DNA from: Septoria linicola
Lineage: Eukaryota > Ascomycota > Dothideomycetes > Mycosphaerellales > Mycosphaerellaceae
Assembly (NCBI GenBank): GCA_024114885.1
Contig: CP099429.1
Span: forward strand, 1,550,001-1,614,000
Reading direction: 5' to 3'
DNA length: 64,000 bases
Shown: one piece after another, positions 62,854 through 64,000 of the stretch
Position numbering within the stretch: the stretch's first letter is position 1
Layout: each line of letters begins with the position of its first letter
Translations under genes and position numbers: made by a program
Notes under the pieces: model-generated
The model's input: the letters and a program-made list of their open reading frames with translations, nothing else
Databases searched by the model: none
Told to the model about the DNA's origin: nothing

Positions 62854-64000
62854 ATGGCGTACAATCACCACCAACAGCAGCAGGGCAACATGAGCGCGAC
62901 ATTTGTGCCGGGAGGATACGATGACTACTATATGCCCCAAGCCAGTCCGCCGCTGATGCAGCCTGAACCACAGCGAATCATGCCGGAAATGTCCAACCAG
63001 ATCAGCGAAGGCCTGAACAACCTCGATCTCAACAGCCGGACCAGCGAGCCACCGCACCTGTCGCCCTTTCCCAGACTCGTCAACCCTTCTCCGCTCGTTC
63101 CTCCCTCCGACGACGACCTCGAAGCGCGTCTCGAGAACGCGCGGGTGCCTGTTCTCAACTCGAATGACCCGGAGATGCAACTCGCCTGGGCAGCAGATGC
63201 ATTGGTCTATGCCGGAGTGTGCTCGGATGAGGCGGAACGAATGGCAGTCTCCAAACCGCACCAAGCACGACCTGCAACGCCACGAATTGAGCACCAGCTC
63301 AAGACGGATGCCATGAACATTGTGACTTTTCTTGCAGACCAACATCATCCGCGAGCAGAGTTCCTGCGAGGCATGTGGCTGGAGTGGGGCCGCTTTGGCC
63401 AGCGGGAGGACAAGAAGGAGGCTTTCAGGTGTTACTCTAGAGCAGCAGATCGAGGCTACGTCCGGGCAGAGTACAGGATTGGCATGCTTTACGAGTCGTA
63501 TAATGATCCGATCAAAGCATTGCGGCACTATCACAAAGGAGTGGATGCTGGAGACGCAGCGTCGTGCTACAGGGTGGGCATGATGACCCTCCGAGGACAG
63601 CACGGGCAACAACAGGACTGGTCAAAAGGCATTGCATTGATCAAGCAGTCTGCAGAAGGAGCAGATGAAAACGCCGCGCAAGGTGCATATGTCTACGGTA
63701 TGCTGCTTGCGAAACAGTTACCTCAGATCGACGTACCGGAGGGATTCCTGCATTTCGATGAAGCACAGGCCAAGATCAACATCGAGAAGGCTGCATACAT
63801 GAAGTTCGCAAAAGCACAGGCGAAGATGGGATCGGCTTATGAGCTAGGATCGTTGGGTTGCGAGTTCAATCCAGCTCTTTCAGTACACTACAATGCTCTG
63901 GCGTCCAAGCAAGGCGAGGCTGATGCAGACATGGCACTGAGCAAGTGGTTCCTGGTGGGCTCGGAAGGACTGTTCCCAAAGAATGAAGAGCTGGCGTACA
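62854..64000 (+). CDS. SKT5/CHS4-like chitin synthase regulator, Sel1 repeats, truncated by window edge
   Basis: The frame is open from the ATG at 62854 (context ACCATGG) to the window's end, about 382 residues. The N-terminus is Gln/Pro/Asn-rich and disordered, with short His/Gln runs. From about residue 115 a helical array begins: YAGVCSDEAERMA, FLRGMWLEWGRFGQREDKKEAF, then Sel1-like repeats (YSRAADRGYVRAEYRIGMLYE, YHKGVDAGDAASCYRVGMM, IKQSAEGADENAAQGAYVYGMLL and more). This order is that of yeast Skt5/Chs4, which anchors and activates Chs3, and filamentous Csr homologues. The missing C-terminus usually carries more Sel1 repeats and a CaaX-like or basic end. The protein would act at the plasma membrane in wall and septum building; this is inferred. 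Confidence 0.85.
   Translation, partial: MAYNHHQQQQGNMSATFVPGGYDDYYMPQASPPLMQPEPQRIMPEMSNQISEGLNNLDLNSRTSEPPHLSPFPRLVNPSPLVPPSDDDLEARLENARVPVLNSNDPEMQLAWAADALVYAGVCSDEAERMAVSKPHQARPATPRIEHQLKTDAMNIVTFLADQHHPRAEFLRGMWLEWGRFGQREDKKEAFRCYSRAADRGYVRAEYRIGMLYESYNDPIKALRHYHKGVDAGDAASCYRVGMMTLRGQHGQQQDWSKGIALIKQSAEGADENAAQGAYVYGMLLAKQLPQIDVPEGFLHFDEAQAKINIEKAAYMKFAKAQAKMGSAYELGSLGCEFNPALSVHYNALASKQGEADADMALSKWFLVGSEGLFPKNEELAY

Overview
The window is nuclear DNA of a filamentous ascomycete (Pezizomycotina). The gene content suggests Dothideomycetes, but the class is an inference. The fungal signs are introns of about 45-70 nt with GT/AG ends and CTAAC/CTGAC-like branch points, divergent and tail-to-tail gene packing, and families confined to or expanded in filamentous fungi: UstYa/DUF3328, CFEM and PTH11-like receptors, heme-thiolate peroxidase, ATO acetate permease, 2EXR proteins and an SKT5/CHS4-like protein. 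I rebuilt exons by hand from splice signals and reading-frame phase; each model closes in phase.

Left arm (1-19.6 kb, housekeeping): the 3' part of a large serine-rich protein; a divergent pair of a putative mitochondrial helical protein and mitochondrial ribosomal protein uS2m; the HIR subunit HPC2; the RNA polymerase II assembly factor RBA50/RPAP1; a LACTB2-like metallo-beta-lactamase; the RNA-binding protein NAB3; a mitochondrial GGQ peptidyl-tRNA hydrolase; and an ABM-domain protein.

Centre (20-38 kb, accessory): a secreted kelch protein, a secreted intradiol dioxygenase and a secreted heme-thiolate peroxidase whose frame carries two stops. These precede the most striking locus: a secreted Kex2-type precursor with nine identical QFYPVYG cores, divergent from two UstYa-family membrane oxidases, followed by a putative amidoligase and, after a 3.3-kb gap, an APC permease. 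Precursor plus UstYa pair is the diagnostic core of a dikaritin (ustiloxin/phomopsin/asperipin-type) RiPP cluster. The core sequence and the neighbouring amidoligase match no dikaritin system I know.

Right-centre (38.8-46.3 kb): three PTH11-like seven-helix receptors, two of them with N-terminal CFEM domains, around an ATO-family acetate permease.

Right arm (47-64 kb): threonyl-tRNA synthetase with a two-start architecture that predicts cytosolic and mitochondrial forms, a GH17 beta-glucanase, a small hypothetical protein, a TauD/TfdA dioxygenase, a DAL5-type MFS permease, three tandem 2EXR paralogues (the middle one frameshifted), and the start of an SKT5/CHS4-like Sel1-repeat chitin synthase regulator that runs off the window. 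I found no rRNA, tRNA, CRISPR array or transposon that I can support.
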